A stretch of DNA of 64,000 bases. Origin: Modestobacter versicolor. Lineage in GTDB: Bacteria > Actinomycetota > Actinomycetes > Mycobacteriales > Geodermatophilaceae. The stretch is taken from positions 1,364,001 to 1,428,000 of the forward strand of contig NZ_JACIBU010000001.1 in NCBI RefSeq assembly GCF_014195485.1, given 5' to 3'. Shown here piece after piece: positions 52,344-60,785 of this stretch; within the stretch, counting starts at the first letter, position 1, and each line of letters starts with the position of its first letter. The notes below the pieces were generated by a model, which saw only the letters and a list, made by a program, of their open reading frames with translations, was not told the DNA's origin and did not search any database. The position numbers and the translations under genes were made by a program.

Positions 52344-55300
52344 TCAGTGGCCCGAGCTGCCGGGGCTGGAGTGCCACAGCTTCCGCGGCGGTGCGGCGGC
52401 CGCCCGGCGCGCAGCGGTCGCGGCGTCCTCGCCGGCCGGCTTGATGTCCGCGTAGGGCGACATCCGGAACCCGGTCGGGTGCACCAGCACCGGCCGGACG
52501 ACGACCGGCCGCGACCCGCGGGACGCCGCCGCCCCGGCGATCGCCTGCTCGGTGTACTCCCCCGGCGCGGCCATCAGCTCCGCGACCGCGGCCAGCCCGC
52601 CGGTCTCCCACGCCTCGTGCAGCGCCGGCAGCTCCCACGCCCCGGTGGCCCGCATGGACACTCCGCGCGGCCCGGTGCGGCGCATCACCCCGCGGACCAC
52701 CAGCAGCCAGGAGTGGAAGACCGTCGCGGCGTAGGGGCCCTGCACGTCCTCGAAGAAGGTCGAGTCGGCGCAGCCGGTGCCGTCGTCGAGGGTCACGAAC
52801 ACCACCCGGCGGCCGGACCGGATCGGCGGGGTCTGGGTCGCCACCTTCACCCCGGCCACCAGCACCTCCGCGCCGCTGCGGCAGCCGAGCAGCTCGCCCG
52901 CCGGCACCGCGCCGAGCGCGGCCAGGAACGGCCGGTAGAACTCCACGACGTGCCGGCTGGCGTCCAGCCCCAGCACCTCCAGCTCGGCGCGCACCCGCTC
53001 GGCGTCGGTGAACTCCGGCAGCCCGGAGCTGACGAACTGCGGCGCCCCGGCACCCTCCTCCTCCACGTCGAACAGCCCGGGGGCGTCGTCGCCGGCCTCG
53101 GCACCGAACAGGTCGAGCCCCAGCTGCCCGGTGCCGGCCGCCTTGGCCCCGCTGCGGCTCCACCGGTCGAGCTCGCCGATCTGCAGCAGCAGGTCGCGGC
53201 GGGTGACCGACTGCCGGTGCCGGGTGGGGCGGCCGCCCTCGCTGTCGCGCACCTCGAACCCGTAGACCGCGTCGAACCCGCCGGCCAGCACCAGCCGCTC
53301 CACCACCGGCCGGGAGACGTTGGCCCGGGTCCAGAAGTCGGCCAGCGAGCGGTAGGGCTGCCCGGCGACGACCCGGGCCACCTCGTCGTCGGTGATGCCC
53401 TTGACGTCGGCCAGCGACAGCCGGATGCCGTACCGGCCGGGGTCGGGCATCGACGCCGGCATCCACGCCGGCCGCGGTCGCTCCCCGGCAGCCTCGTCGT
53501 CGGCGGCGTCGACCCGCTCGACCCGGTAGCTGCCGGTGGAGGCGTTGACGTCGAGCCCCAGCACCCGCACCCCGAAGTTGCGGGCGTCGTCGAGGATCAG
53601 CCGCTTGGGGTACATCCCCGGGTCGTGGGTGAGCACCCCGGCCAGGAACGCCGCGGTGTGGTGGGTCTTCAGCCAGGCCGACTGGTAGGTGGGCAGCGCG
53701 AACGCCGCGGCGTGGGCCTTGCAGAAGCCGAAGGACCCGAAGGCGACCAGCACCTCCCACACCTGCTCGACCACCGCGACCTCGAAGCCCTCCTCCAGCG
53801 CCCGCGGCGCGAACCAGGCCTTCACCTCCGGGTGGGCGTCCTTCTCCCCCAGCGCCCGGCGCACCTCGTCGGCCTCGGCCAGCGAGCAGCCGGTCATCGC
53901 GGACACGATCATCAGCACCTGCTCGTGGAAGACCACCACCCCGGCGGTCTGCTCCAGCGCCGGCTGCAGCGCCGGGTGCAGGTACACCGGGTCGCGCCAG
54001 CCGTTCCGGGCCATCAGGAACGGGGTGACCATGTCGCTCTTGACCGGGCCGGGCCGGAACAGCGAGATGTCGACGATGAGGTCCTCGAAGGTCTGCGGGC
54101 CGAACTTGCCGACCAGCTCGCGCTGCCCCGGCGACTCGATCTGGAACATGCCGAGCGTGCGGGTGCTGCGGATCAGCTCGAAGGTGGCCGGGTCGTCGCG
54201 CGGGACGGCGTCGATCTCCACCTGCTCGCCGTCGACCCGGGCGACCTCGTCCATCGCGTGCGCGATCGCCGACTGCATCCGGATGCCCAGCAGGTCCAGC
54301 TTGAGCAGCCCCAGCTCCTCCACGTCGTCCTTGTCGAACTGGCTCATCGGGTAGCCGAGGTAGCTGAGCTCGACCGGGGTGCGGTCCAGCAGGGTCGCGT
54401 CGGACAGCAGCACCCCGCACGGGTGCAGGGCGATGTGCCGGGGCAGCCCGTCGAGCCGGGCGACCAGGTCGAACATCAGGTCCAGGTCGCCGGTGCCGCC
54501 GCCGCGCCGGGTGCCCAGCCGGCTGGCCCGCAGCTCCGGCAGGTCGTGCAGCGCCGCGTGCACCTGGTTGGCCCGGATGTGCGGGAACGCCTTGGCGACC
54601 GCGTCGACCTCCGCCGGTGGCAGCCCCAGCGCGGCACCGACGTCGCGGATGGCGTGCCGGACCCGGTAGGTGTCCATCATCGAGATGCAGCTGACCCGCT
54701 GCGCCCCGAAGCGCTCGATCACCGCGTCGTAGACCTCCATCCGCCGGGCGGACTCGACGTCGATGTCGATGTCGGGCAGCTGGACGCGCAGCGGGGAGAG
54801 GAAGCGCTCCATCAGCAGCCCGTAGCGGACCGGGTCGACGTCGGAGATGCCCAGCAGGTAGGTGACCAGGCTGCCGGCGCCGGACCCGCGCGCCGCGGCC
54901 CGCACCCGCAGCTCCTTGATCAGGCCCACCACGTCGGCGACGGTGAGGAAGTAGGAGGGGTAGCCGAGGGAGTCGATGACCGACAGCTCGTCGTCCAGCC
55001 GTTCCCGCACCGCGGCCGACGGCGTCATCGCCCGGCGGCCGAAGCCGGCCTCGCAGCGCGCCCGCAGCACCGCCGAGGGGCCCATCCCGCGCTCGGCCGC
55101 GGTGGTGACCACGTCGAGCTCGGGGTAGCGGACCGTGCCGATGCCGAGGTCGTCCCGCACGTCGACCGCGCACTGCTCGGCGACCCGGGCGGTGGTGACC
55201 AGCAGCCGCTGGGCGGCGTCCCGGTCGGGGCCGGCCAGGTCGTCGGCGAGGTCGGCCATCTCCTTGCCCGACTTCAGGTACCCCTCGGCGGTGCGCCGGT

Positions 55301-56096
55301 CGACGTGCCGCTCCCCCAGCGGCACCAGCCGGCGGGCGGCGTCGAGCACGTCGGCGGTGGGGGCGTCGAGGGCGTCGACGTAGCGCACCGCGTTGGTGAG
55401 CACCGCCGGCACCCCGGTCTCGGCGGCGAACCGCAGCATCGCCTGCGCCCGGGACCGGTCGCCCCGGCCGCGGTGGTGCACGACCTCGAGGACCAGCGCG
55501 GACCCGTCGTCGCCGCTGCCGAACACCGACCGCCAGGCGGCCAGCCGGGCGCGTGCCAGGTCCTCGTTCCCCGCGGCGAGCGCCCGGCCCACCGAGGAGT
55601 CCGGGCCCAGCAGCGCCAGCAGGCCCGAGGAGTGCTCGCCGGCCAGCTGCAGCGAGCTCACCGGCTCGCCGCGGGTGCCGCCGAGGTGGGTGGCGCTGGT
55701 CAGCCGGCACAGCGACGCCCAGCCGGCACCGTCGCGGGCCAGGAAGGTGACCCGCGGCAGCCGGGGGTCGACGCTGGCCCCGCCCCGGGCCGGTGACCGC
55801 CGGCCGGCCGGGTGGCGGGCGCGGTGCAGGTCGGCGGCCCGGACCCGGCCGGGCTCGCCCGGCTCGCCGCCGACTGCCGGGTCGACGGCGAGGTCGACCC
55901 CGAACAGCGGCCGGATCCCGGCCGACCGGCAGGCCAGCGCGAACTTCACCGCCCCGTACAGGCCGTCGCGGTCGGTCAGCGCGAGAGCGCCCATGCCGTG
56001 CTCGGCGGCCCGGGCGACGAGGTCGGCCGGGTGGTTGGCGCCGTGCCGCATCGAGTAGCCCGAGGCGACGTGCAGGTGGACGAAGGGGTCGTTCAC
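52344..56096 (-). CDS. dnaE2: Error-prone DNA polymerase DnaE2 (ImuC)
   Basis: SOS-induced C-family polymerase, 1250 aa. The PHP domain begins FVHLHVASGYSMRHGANHP and the catalytic centre is PDIDID at residues 441-446. VVVFHEQVLMIVSAMTGCSLAEADEVRR and FCKAHAAAFALPTYQSAWLK are polymerase blocks. The C terminus is an OB-type fold that stops at PYADIKPAGEDAA without the tau-binding region of the replicative DnaE. GTG 56096 overlaps the HEPN gene's TGA (GTGA). It ends the LexA-controlled operon DUF6504-HEPN-dnaE2. Confidence 0.95.
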   Translation of the reverse strand: MNDPFVHLHVASGYSMRHGANHPADLVARAAEHGMGALALTDRDGLYGAVKFALACRSAGIRPLFGVDLAVDPAVGGEPGEPGRVRAADLHRARHPAGRRSPARGGASVDPRLPRVTFLARDGAGWASLCRLTSATHLGGTRGEPVSSLQLAGEHSSGLLALLGPDSSVGRALAAGNEDLARARLAAWRSVFGSGDDGSALVLEVVHHRGRGDRSRAQAMLRFAAETGVPAVLTNAVRYVDALDAPTADVLDAARRLVPLGERHVDRRTAEGYLKSGKEMADLADDLAGPDRDAAQRLLVTTARVAEQCAVDVRDDLGIGTVRYPELDVVTTAAERGMGPSAVLRARCEAGFGRRAMTPSAAVRERLDDELSVIDSLGYPSYFLTVADVVGLIKELRVRAAARGSGAGSLVTYLLGISDVDPVRYGLLMERFLSPLRVQLPDIDIDVESARRMEVYDAVIERFGAQRVSCISMMDTYRVRHAIRDVGAALGLPPAEVDAVAKAFPHIRANQVHAALHDLPELRASRLGTRRGGGTGDLDLMFDLVARLDGLPRHIALHPCGVLLSDATLLDRTPVELSYLGYPMSQFDKDDVEELGLLKLDLLGIRMQSAIAHAMDEVARVDGEQVEIDAVPRDDPATFELIRSTRTLGMFQIESPGQRELVGKFGPQTFEDLIVDISLFRPGPVKSDMVTPFLMARNGWRDPVYLHPALQPALEQTAGVVVFHEQVLMIVSAMTGCSLAEADEVRRALGEKDAHPEVKAWFAPRALEEGFEVAVVEQVWEVLVAFGSFGFCKAHAAAFALPTYQSAWLKTHHTAAFLAGVLTHDPGMYPKRLILDDARNFGVRVLGLDVNASTGSYRVERVDAADDEAAGERPRPAWMPASMPDPGRYGIRLSLADVKGITDDEVARVVAGQPYRSLADFWTRANVSRPVVERLVLAGGFDAVYGFEVRDSEGGRPTRHRQSVTRRDLLLQIGELDRWSRSGAKAAGTGQLGLDLFGAEAGDDAPGLFDVEEEGAGAPQFVSSGLPEFTDAERVRAELEVLGLDASRHVVEFYRPFLAALGAVPAGELLGCRSGAEVLVAGVKVATQTPPIRSGRRVVFVTLDDGTGCADSTFFEDVQGPYAATVFHSWLLVVRGVMRRTGPRGVSMRATGAWELPALHEAWETGGLAAVAELMAAPGEYTEQAIAGAAASRGSRPVVVRPVLVHPTGFRMSPYADIKPAGEDAATAARRAAAAPPRKLWHSSPGSSGH

Positions 56097-56590
56097 GAAC
56101 CGGGGCGACCGGCGGGGCGGCGGCGGCCGCCGTCCGTCGAGCGCAGCCGGGCCGGGCTCTGCGGGGGCACCGCGCGGCTGATCGCCGCCTCGACGACACC
56201 CAGGAAGGTGGTCACGTCGCGGACCAGGTCGTCGGCCTCCCGCTCGGTGACCGCGTGCGTGATCCCGGCCTCGGCCGCGGCGCGCTTGGCCGCGCCGGCG
56301 GCGAAGAACGCCGCCCACTCGGCCAGCTCCGGGGCGACCTGGCCGATGAGCACCCAGGCGCTGCGCGGCCGGCGGCGGCCCGGCTCGGGGCGGGTGCGGG
56401 CGGCCAGCACGGCAGCCGCGCCGCGCAGGGCGGCCAGGTGCGCGGTGGCGTACCGCCAGCCCGCGTCGGGGGAGGCGGCCGCCTCGGCCAGCCCCCGGTG
56501 GGCCTGGCCGAGCAGCTGGGCGGCGTGGGCCGGCAGCGGCGGGGGCAACGGGAGCTGGTCCTCGAACGACATGGCCCGTGCGGCGCCCAT
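56093..56590 (-). CDS. SAV_6107-type HEPN domain protein
   Basis: A 165-aa helical protein. AHAAQLLGQAHRGLAEAAASP and RYATAHLAALRGAAAVLAARTRP fit the HEPN fold as seen in the actinobacterial SAV_6107 family; WAAFFAAGAAKRAAAEAG and DLVRDVTTFLGVVEAAI follow. There is no clear R-x4-6-H RNase motif, so it may be a non-catalytic partner. The start ATG 56590 overlaps the DUF6504 stop (TGATG); ATG 56572 is an alternative. Confidence 0.78.
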   Translation of the reverse strand: MGAARAMSFEDQLPLPPPLPAHAAQLLGQAHRGLAEAAASPDAGWRYATAHLAALRGAAAVLAARTRPEPGRRRPRSAWVLIGQVAPELAEWAAFFAAGAAKRAAAEAGITHAVTEREADDLVRDVTTFLGVVEAAISRAVPPQSPARLRSTDGGRRRPAGRPGS

Positions 56591-56910
56591 CAGTCGTGCA
56601 CCCGGACGAGCAGCCACTGGTTGGCCGTGGGCTCCCAGGACAGGTCGAACACCCCGGCGAAGTCCATCCGGGAGCGGCCGGCGCGGACCGCCTCGACCCG
56701 CCAGACCTGCCGGGTGGCGACCAGCTCCGCCGACGCACCACCGCCGGCGTCGGCCTGCCACCACGGCGCGGTCTCGACCCAGGAGTCGAGCAGCTCGCCC
56801 ACCGCGTAGCGGGTCTGCCCGCGCCAGAACTGGGCCGGCCCCGACGACCCCTGCTCGACCTGCACCTCTTCACCGACGCGGCCTCCGGCCCCGACGAGCA
56901 CCCGGCTCAT
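56590..56910 (-). CDS. DUF6504 family protein
   Basis: A 106-aa protein. EVQVEQGSSGPAQFWRGQTRYAVGELLDSWVE and RQVWRVEAV...GVFDLSWEPTANQWLLVRVHD, split by a variable loop, match the small beta protein that usually accompanies the Y-family polymerase ImuB and DnaE2 in actinobacteria. Function unknown. ATG 56910 has GGGAG upstream. It is the first gene after a perfect LexA box. Confidence 0.82.
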   Translation of the reverse strand: MSRVLVGAGGRVGEEVQVEQGSSGPAQFWRGQTRYAVGELLDSWVETAPWWQADAGGGASAELVATRQVWRVEAVRAGRSRMDFAGVFDLSWEPTANQWLLVRVHD

Positions 56911-57026
56911 GACAGACTCCCGCACTCTCAGCCCCCCACCGGCCGGCCCGTCGCCCGGCCCGGCGGGGAAGCGCACGTGCACCGAGGTGCACGGCGGCCC
57001 GGGCCGGTGGACGGGTCCACCGGTGT

Positions 57027-57042
57027 TCGAACAGGTGTTCGA
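57027..57042 (-). promoter_or_regulatory. LexA (SOS) box of the DUF6504-HEPN-dnaE2 operon
   Basis: TCGAACAGGTGTTCGA matches the actinobacterial LexA consensus perfectly. It is nested in a larger palindromic stretch with a second GTTCGAAC half, so LexA could bind in two registers. It lies 117 bp upstream of the DUF6504 start. Confidence 0.9.
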
Positions 57043-57236
57043 ACACCTAGAAGTAGACCGGAGCCCGCCTGCAGCGTCAAGCCGACGCGGGCGTGTCCGC
57101 GGCCGTGTCGTTGCAGTCACTGCACCGAACGCCCGGCGGTCGGCCCGACCACCCGCCGGCGGGACCGGCTGACCGGCGCTGAGCACCGCGGATGCCGGGT
57201 GCGGCACGCCGCCCGGGCCGGTGGGAGGATCGCCGC

Positions 57237-57770
57237 ATGACCGGAGCGGAGCCCCCGCACCACCCCCGGGTCGCCGAGGTCGCGCAGCAGCTGCGCGCGG
57301 CCGGGGCCGCCGGCGAGGTGCACGTGCTCACCGACAGCGCCCGCACCGCCGCCGCAGCCGCGGCGCAGCTCGGGGTCGAGGTCGGTGCGATCGCCAACAG
57401 CCTGGTGTTCGACGTCGGCGGTGAGCCGCTCCTGGTGCTCACCAGCGGTGCCCACCGGGTCGACGAGGCCCTGGTCGCCGACCTGCTCGGCGTCCCGGCG
57501 ATCACCCGGGCGACCCCGGAGTTCGTCCGGCGGCACACCGGGCAGGCCATCGGCGGGGTCGCCCCGCTCGGGCACCCCGCCCCCATCGGCACCCTGGTCG
57601 ACGTCGAGCTGGCCCGCCACGACCGGGTCTGGGCCGCCGCCGGGCACCCGCACACCGTCTTCCCCACCACCTACGACGAGCTGCTGCGGCTCACCGAGGG
57701 CACCCCCGCCGAGGTGGGTCCCGGTCCGGTCGCAGCAGCGCAGGCCGACGCAGAGGCGACCCACCGATGA
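57237..57770 (+). CDS. YbaK/ProX-type aminoacyl-tRNA deacylase-like protein
   Basis: A 177-aa protein with the YbaK fold of trans-editing deacylases. The block AAAAAQLGVEVGAIANSLVFDVGG and the TSGAHRVDEALVADLLG region carry the Lys-equivalent pocket positions; GHPAPIGTLVDVELARHDRVWAAAGHP includes the conserved G-x-x-P. The family's catalytic Lys is not obvious here, so activity is uncertain. ATG 57237 has GGGAGGAT upstream. It is coupled to the GNAT gene. Confidence 0.85.
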   Translation: MTGAEPPHHPRVAEVAQQLRAAGAAGEVHVLTDSARTAAAAAAQLGVEVGAIANSLVFDVGGEPLLVLTSGAHRVDEALVADLLGVPAITRATPEFVRRHTGQAIGGVAPLGHPAPIGTLVDVELARHDRVWAAAGHPHTVFPTTYDELLRLTEGTPAEVGPGPVAAAQADAEATHR

Positions 57771-58345
57771 CCGACACCACGCCCGCCACCCGGGTCACCG
57801 AGCTGCCCACCCGCTGGCTGCGCGACCACCTGCACGAGGCGCTGGCCATCTACGGCGCGGCGATGGGCTACGGCGAGTCCGTGGTCGCCGGGCGCTACGG
57901 CTACGCCGTCCAGCACACCGAGCGCCCCGGCTTCCGGGCCGTCGGCGGCTTCGCCGAGACCGCGCAGGGCGAGCAGCTGGTCGGCTTCGGCTACGGCTAC
58001 CTGGTGGCGCCGGGCCAGTGGTGGCACGACCAGGTGCGCAACGCGCTGGACCGGCGGACGGCGAAGCAGTGGCTGCCCGGCGCGTTCGAGGTCTGCGAGC
58101 TGCACGTGCACCCCGACCACCAGAGCCGCGGCCTGGGGCGCCAGCTGCTGCACGCGCTGGTGGCCGACCTGCCGCACCCCGCCGCGCTGCTGAGCACCCC
58201 GGACACCGACACCAAGGCCTTCCGGCTCTACCACGCCGACGGCTTCGTCGACCTGGCCCGCGGCTACCACTTCCCCGGCGACGCCCGGCCGTTCGCCATC
58301 CTCGGCGCCCGGCTGCCGCTCGCACCGCCCCGACCGAAGGACTGA
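57767..58345 (+). CDS. GNAT family N-acetyltransferase
   Basis: A 192-aa acetyltransferase. CELHVHPDHQSRGLGRQLL holds the acetyl-CoA loop and KAFRLYHADGFVDLARGYHF the closing strands. LIYGAAMGYGE near the N terminus is typical of this actinobacterial subgroup. Substrate unknown. ATG 57767 overlaps the YbaK-like stop (ATGA), and its TGA overlaps the next gene. Confidence 0.85.
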   Translation: MTDTTPATRVTELPTRWLRDHLHEALAIYGAAMGYGESVVAGRYGYAVQHTERPGFRAVGGFAETAQGEQLVGFGYGYLVAPGQWWHDQVRNALDRRTAKQWLPGAFEVCELHVHPDHQSRGLGRQLLHALVADLPHPAALLSTPDTDTKAFRLYHADGFVDLARGYHFPGDARPFAILGARLPLAPPRPKD

Positions 58346-59991
58346 TCACCGTCGCCGGACTGCCCGACGTCACCACCGACGCCGTCGTCATCGGCTCCGG
58401 CCACAACGGGCTCGTCGCCGCCTGCCACCTCGCCCGCGCCGGCCTGCGGGTGGAGGTCGTCGAGTCCGACGAGGTGCTCGGCGGCGCGGTCTCCACCGTC
58501 GAGCGCTGGCCCGGCGTGCGGGTCGACCGCGGCTCGAGCGCGCACGTGATCATCCGGCACAGCGGGGTGGTCGAGGAGCTGGAGCTCGAGCGGTTCGGGC
58601 TGCGCTACGTCGACTGCGACCCGTGGGGGTTCGCGCCCGCGCCGGTGCCCGGCGACCCGGGCCCGGCCGGCCGGCCGCTGGTGTTCTCCGTCGACCTGGA
58701 CGCCACCTGCGCGTCGATCGCCGCCGCCTGCGGGGAGGCCGACGCGACCGCCTACCGCCGGTTCGTCGAGGTGTGGGGCCCGCGCAGCGCCGCCGTCGTC
58801 CAGGCCTTCGGCGACCGCCCCAGCCCCGGCCGGCTGGTGCGCCACCTGTGGCCGATCGGCTCCCGGCGCCCCCGGACCCCGGGCGGGGAGATCGCGGTGG
58901 ACTTCCTCGGCTCCGGCGACGCGCTGCTGGACCGCTGGTTCTCCTCCGAGCGGCTCAAGGCCGCGCTGGCCTGGTTCGGCGCCCAGTCCGGCCCGCCGAT
59001 GTCCGAGCCGGGCACGGCCGCCATGGTCGGCTGGGTCGCGCTGCTGCACGACGTGCCGCCCGGCCACCCGGTGGGCGGCTCCGGCGGGCTGACCCAGGCG
59101 CTGGCCGCCCGGCTCGCCGCCGACGGGGGCACCGTCACCCTGGGCGACGGCGCGGCGCGGCTGCTCGTCGACGGGCCGGACGGCGACCGGCGGGTCACCG
59201 GCGTGCAGACGACGTCGGGACGGCGGATCACCGCACCTGTGGTCGTCGCCGCCTGCCACGTGCTGGCCACCCGGGCGCTGGCCGGCGACGACGCTCCCCC
59301 GGCCCTCGCCGACGCCGACCCGGCGCTGGGCAACGGCTTCGGCCTGGTGCTGCGCTGCCAGACCGACGCGCTGCCCGCCTACCCCGGCGTCGGTGACGAG
59401 GCGGTGCAGGGACTGCAGCTGCTGTGCACCGACCGGGCCCAGCTGGCCCGCGCGCACGGCGACTACCTGGCCGGGGAGATCCCCCGCGAGCCGGTGCCGC
59501 TGGCGATGTCGTTCTCCGCGAGCGACCCGACCCTGGCCCCGGCGGGTCAGCACGTGGTCACGATCTGGGGCCAGTGGTACCCCTACGCGCTCGCCGACGG
59601 CGGCGACTGGGACGCCCTGGCCGAGCCGGCCGCCCAGCAGCTCATCGCGGCGGTCGACCGGTACGCGCCCGGCTTCGCCGACTCGGTACAGCGGCTGTAC
59701 GTCCAGACGCCGCTGAAGCTGGAGCAGGAGCTGTCCCTGCTGCGGGGCAACGTCATGCACGTGGAGATGAGCCTGGCCAGCATGTTCGGCTTCCGGCCCA
59801 CCCCGGCGCTGTCCGGGCACCGGGTGCCCGGCCTCGGCGGGCTGTACCTGACCGGCGCCTCCACCCACCCCGGCGGCGGGGTCTCCGGCAACTCCGGGCG
59901 CACCGCGGCCCGGGTGGTGCTCGCCGACCGCCGTCCGGCCGCCCGGCTGCGCGCCGGGGCCGGCCGCCGGCTGCGCGGCCTGCGCCGGTGA
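58342..59991 (+). CDS. Phytoene desaturase-like FAD oxidoreductase (carotenoid)
   Basis: A 549-aa CrtI/CrtO-type flavoprotein. DAVVIGSGHNGLVAACHLARAG is the N-terminal FAD loop and GGLYLTGASTHPGGGVSGNS the C-terminal FAD block of the family. It may desaturate or oxidise a carotene. The start is unusual: no ATG, GTG or TTG precedes the conserved sequence in frame after the GNAT gene, while CTG 58342 overlaps the GNAT stop as CTGA. AAGGA lies just one base before it. It leads the module with the CruF-like and glycosyltransferase genes. Confidence 0.88.
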   Translation: MITVAGLPDVTTDAVVIGSGHNGLVAACHLARAGLRVEVVESDEVLGGAVSTVERWPGVRVDRGSSAHVIIRHSGVVEELELERFGLRYVDCDPWGFAPAPVPGDPGPAGRPLVFSVDLDATCASIAAACGEADATAYRRFVEVWGPRSAAVVQAFGDRPSPGRLVRHLWPIGSRRPRTPGGEIAVDFLGSGDALLDRWFSSERLKAALAWFGAQSGPPMSEPGTAAMVGWVALLHDVPPGHPVGGSGGLTQALAARLAADGGTVTLGDGAARLLVDGPDGDRRVTGVQTTSGRRITAPVVVAACHVLATRALAGDDAPPALADADPALGNGFGLVLRCQTDALPAYPGVGDEAVQGLQLLCTDRAQLARAHGDYLAGEIPREPVPLAMSFSASDPTLAPAGQHVVTIWGQWYPYALADGGDWDALAEPAAQQLIAAVDRYAPGFADSVQRLYVQTPLKLEQELSLLRGNVMHVEMSLASMFGFRPTPALSGHRVPGLGGLYLTGASTHPGGGVSGNSGRTAARVVLADRRPAARLRAGAGRRLRGLRR

Positions 59992-60785
59992 CCCGCTCGC
60001 TCGCCGTCCGGCGGCCGGCCACCCGTTCCTGGCTGCCGCTGACCCTGGCGCTGCTGCTGGTGGCGACCGCCATCGCCTACCCGCTCACCGACGGCGGCAC
60101 CCGGGACGCGGTGAGCTGGACGATCGTGCTGCTGGGCTCGGGCGTCTCGGTCAGCCACGCCGCGCTCAGCCGCGGCCTGCGCACCGGCCTCGGCGTGCTC
60201 GGCCTGGTCGCGGCGGTGGCCGTGCTGGTGGAGGCGCTGGGGCTGGCCACCGGGTTCCCCTACGGCGAGTACACCTACAGCGACGCCCTCGGGCCCACGC
60301 TGCTGGGCGTCCCGTTCCTGGTGCCGCTGGCCTGGCTGCTGATGGCCTGGCCGAGCTGGGTGCTCGCCGCCCGGCTGGTCCCGCGGTCCCGGCCGCTGCG
60401 GATCGGGGTCGCCGCCTACCTGTTCGCCGCCTGGGACGTCGTCCTGGACCCGCAGATGGTGCAGGCCGGCTACTGGCGCTGGGCGCACCCGGAGCCGGGG
60501 CTGCCGGGCATCGACACGGTGCCGCTGACCAACCTGGCCGGCTGGCTGCTCGCCGGTCTGGTGCTGATGACCCTGCTGGACCTGCTCGTCGAGCGCACCG
60601 CGCGCCCCGGCCCGCCGGCCATCGGCGACGTCGCACCGCTGCTCACGCTGGGCTGGATGACGCTGGGTGGCGCGCTGGCGCACGCCGGCTGGCTGGACCT
60701 GCCGGGCTCGGCCGTCTGGGGCGTGCTGCTGGCGCTGCCCGTGCTGGTCGCCGTGGTGCGCCGGGAACGGAGCCGGCGGCGGTGA
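59988..60785 (+). CDS. CruF-like carotenoid 1,2-hydratase family membrane protein
   Basis: A 265-aa membrane protein with about seven hydrophobic segments. GFPYGEYTYSDALGPTLLGVPFLVPLAW and AAWDVVLDPQMVQAGYWRW are the strongly conserved blocks of the DUF422/CruF family, which in cyanobacteria and other bacteria hydrates the psi end of carotenoids. GTG 59988 overlaps the upstream stop (GTGA). Its neighbours suggest a step in an acyclic, glycosylated carotenoid pathway. Confidence 0.88.
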   Translation: MTRSLAVRRPATRSWLPLTLALLLVATAIAYPLTDGGTRDAVSWTIVLLGSGVSVSHAALSRGLRTGLGVLGLVAAVAVLVEALGLATGFPYGEYTYSDALGPTLLGVPFLVPLAWLLMAWPSWVLAARLVPRSRPLRIGVAAYLFAAWDVVLDPQMVQAGYWRWAHPEPGLPGIDTVPLTNLAGWLLAGLVLMTLLDLLVERTARPGPPAIGDVAPLLTLGWMTLGGALAHAGWLDLPGSAVWGVLLALPVLVAVVRRERSRRR

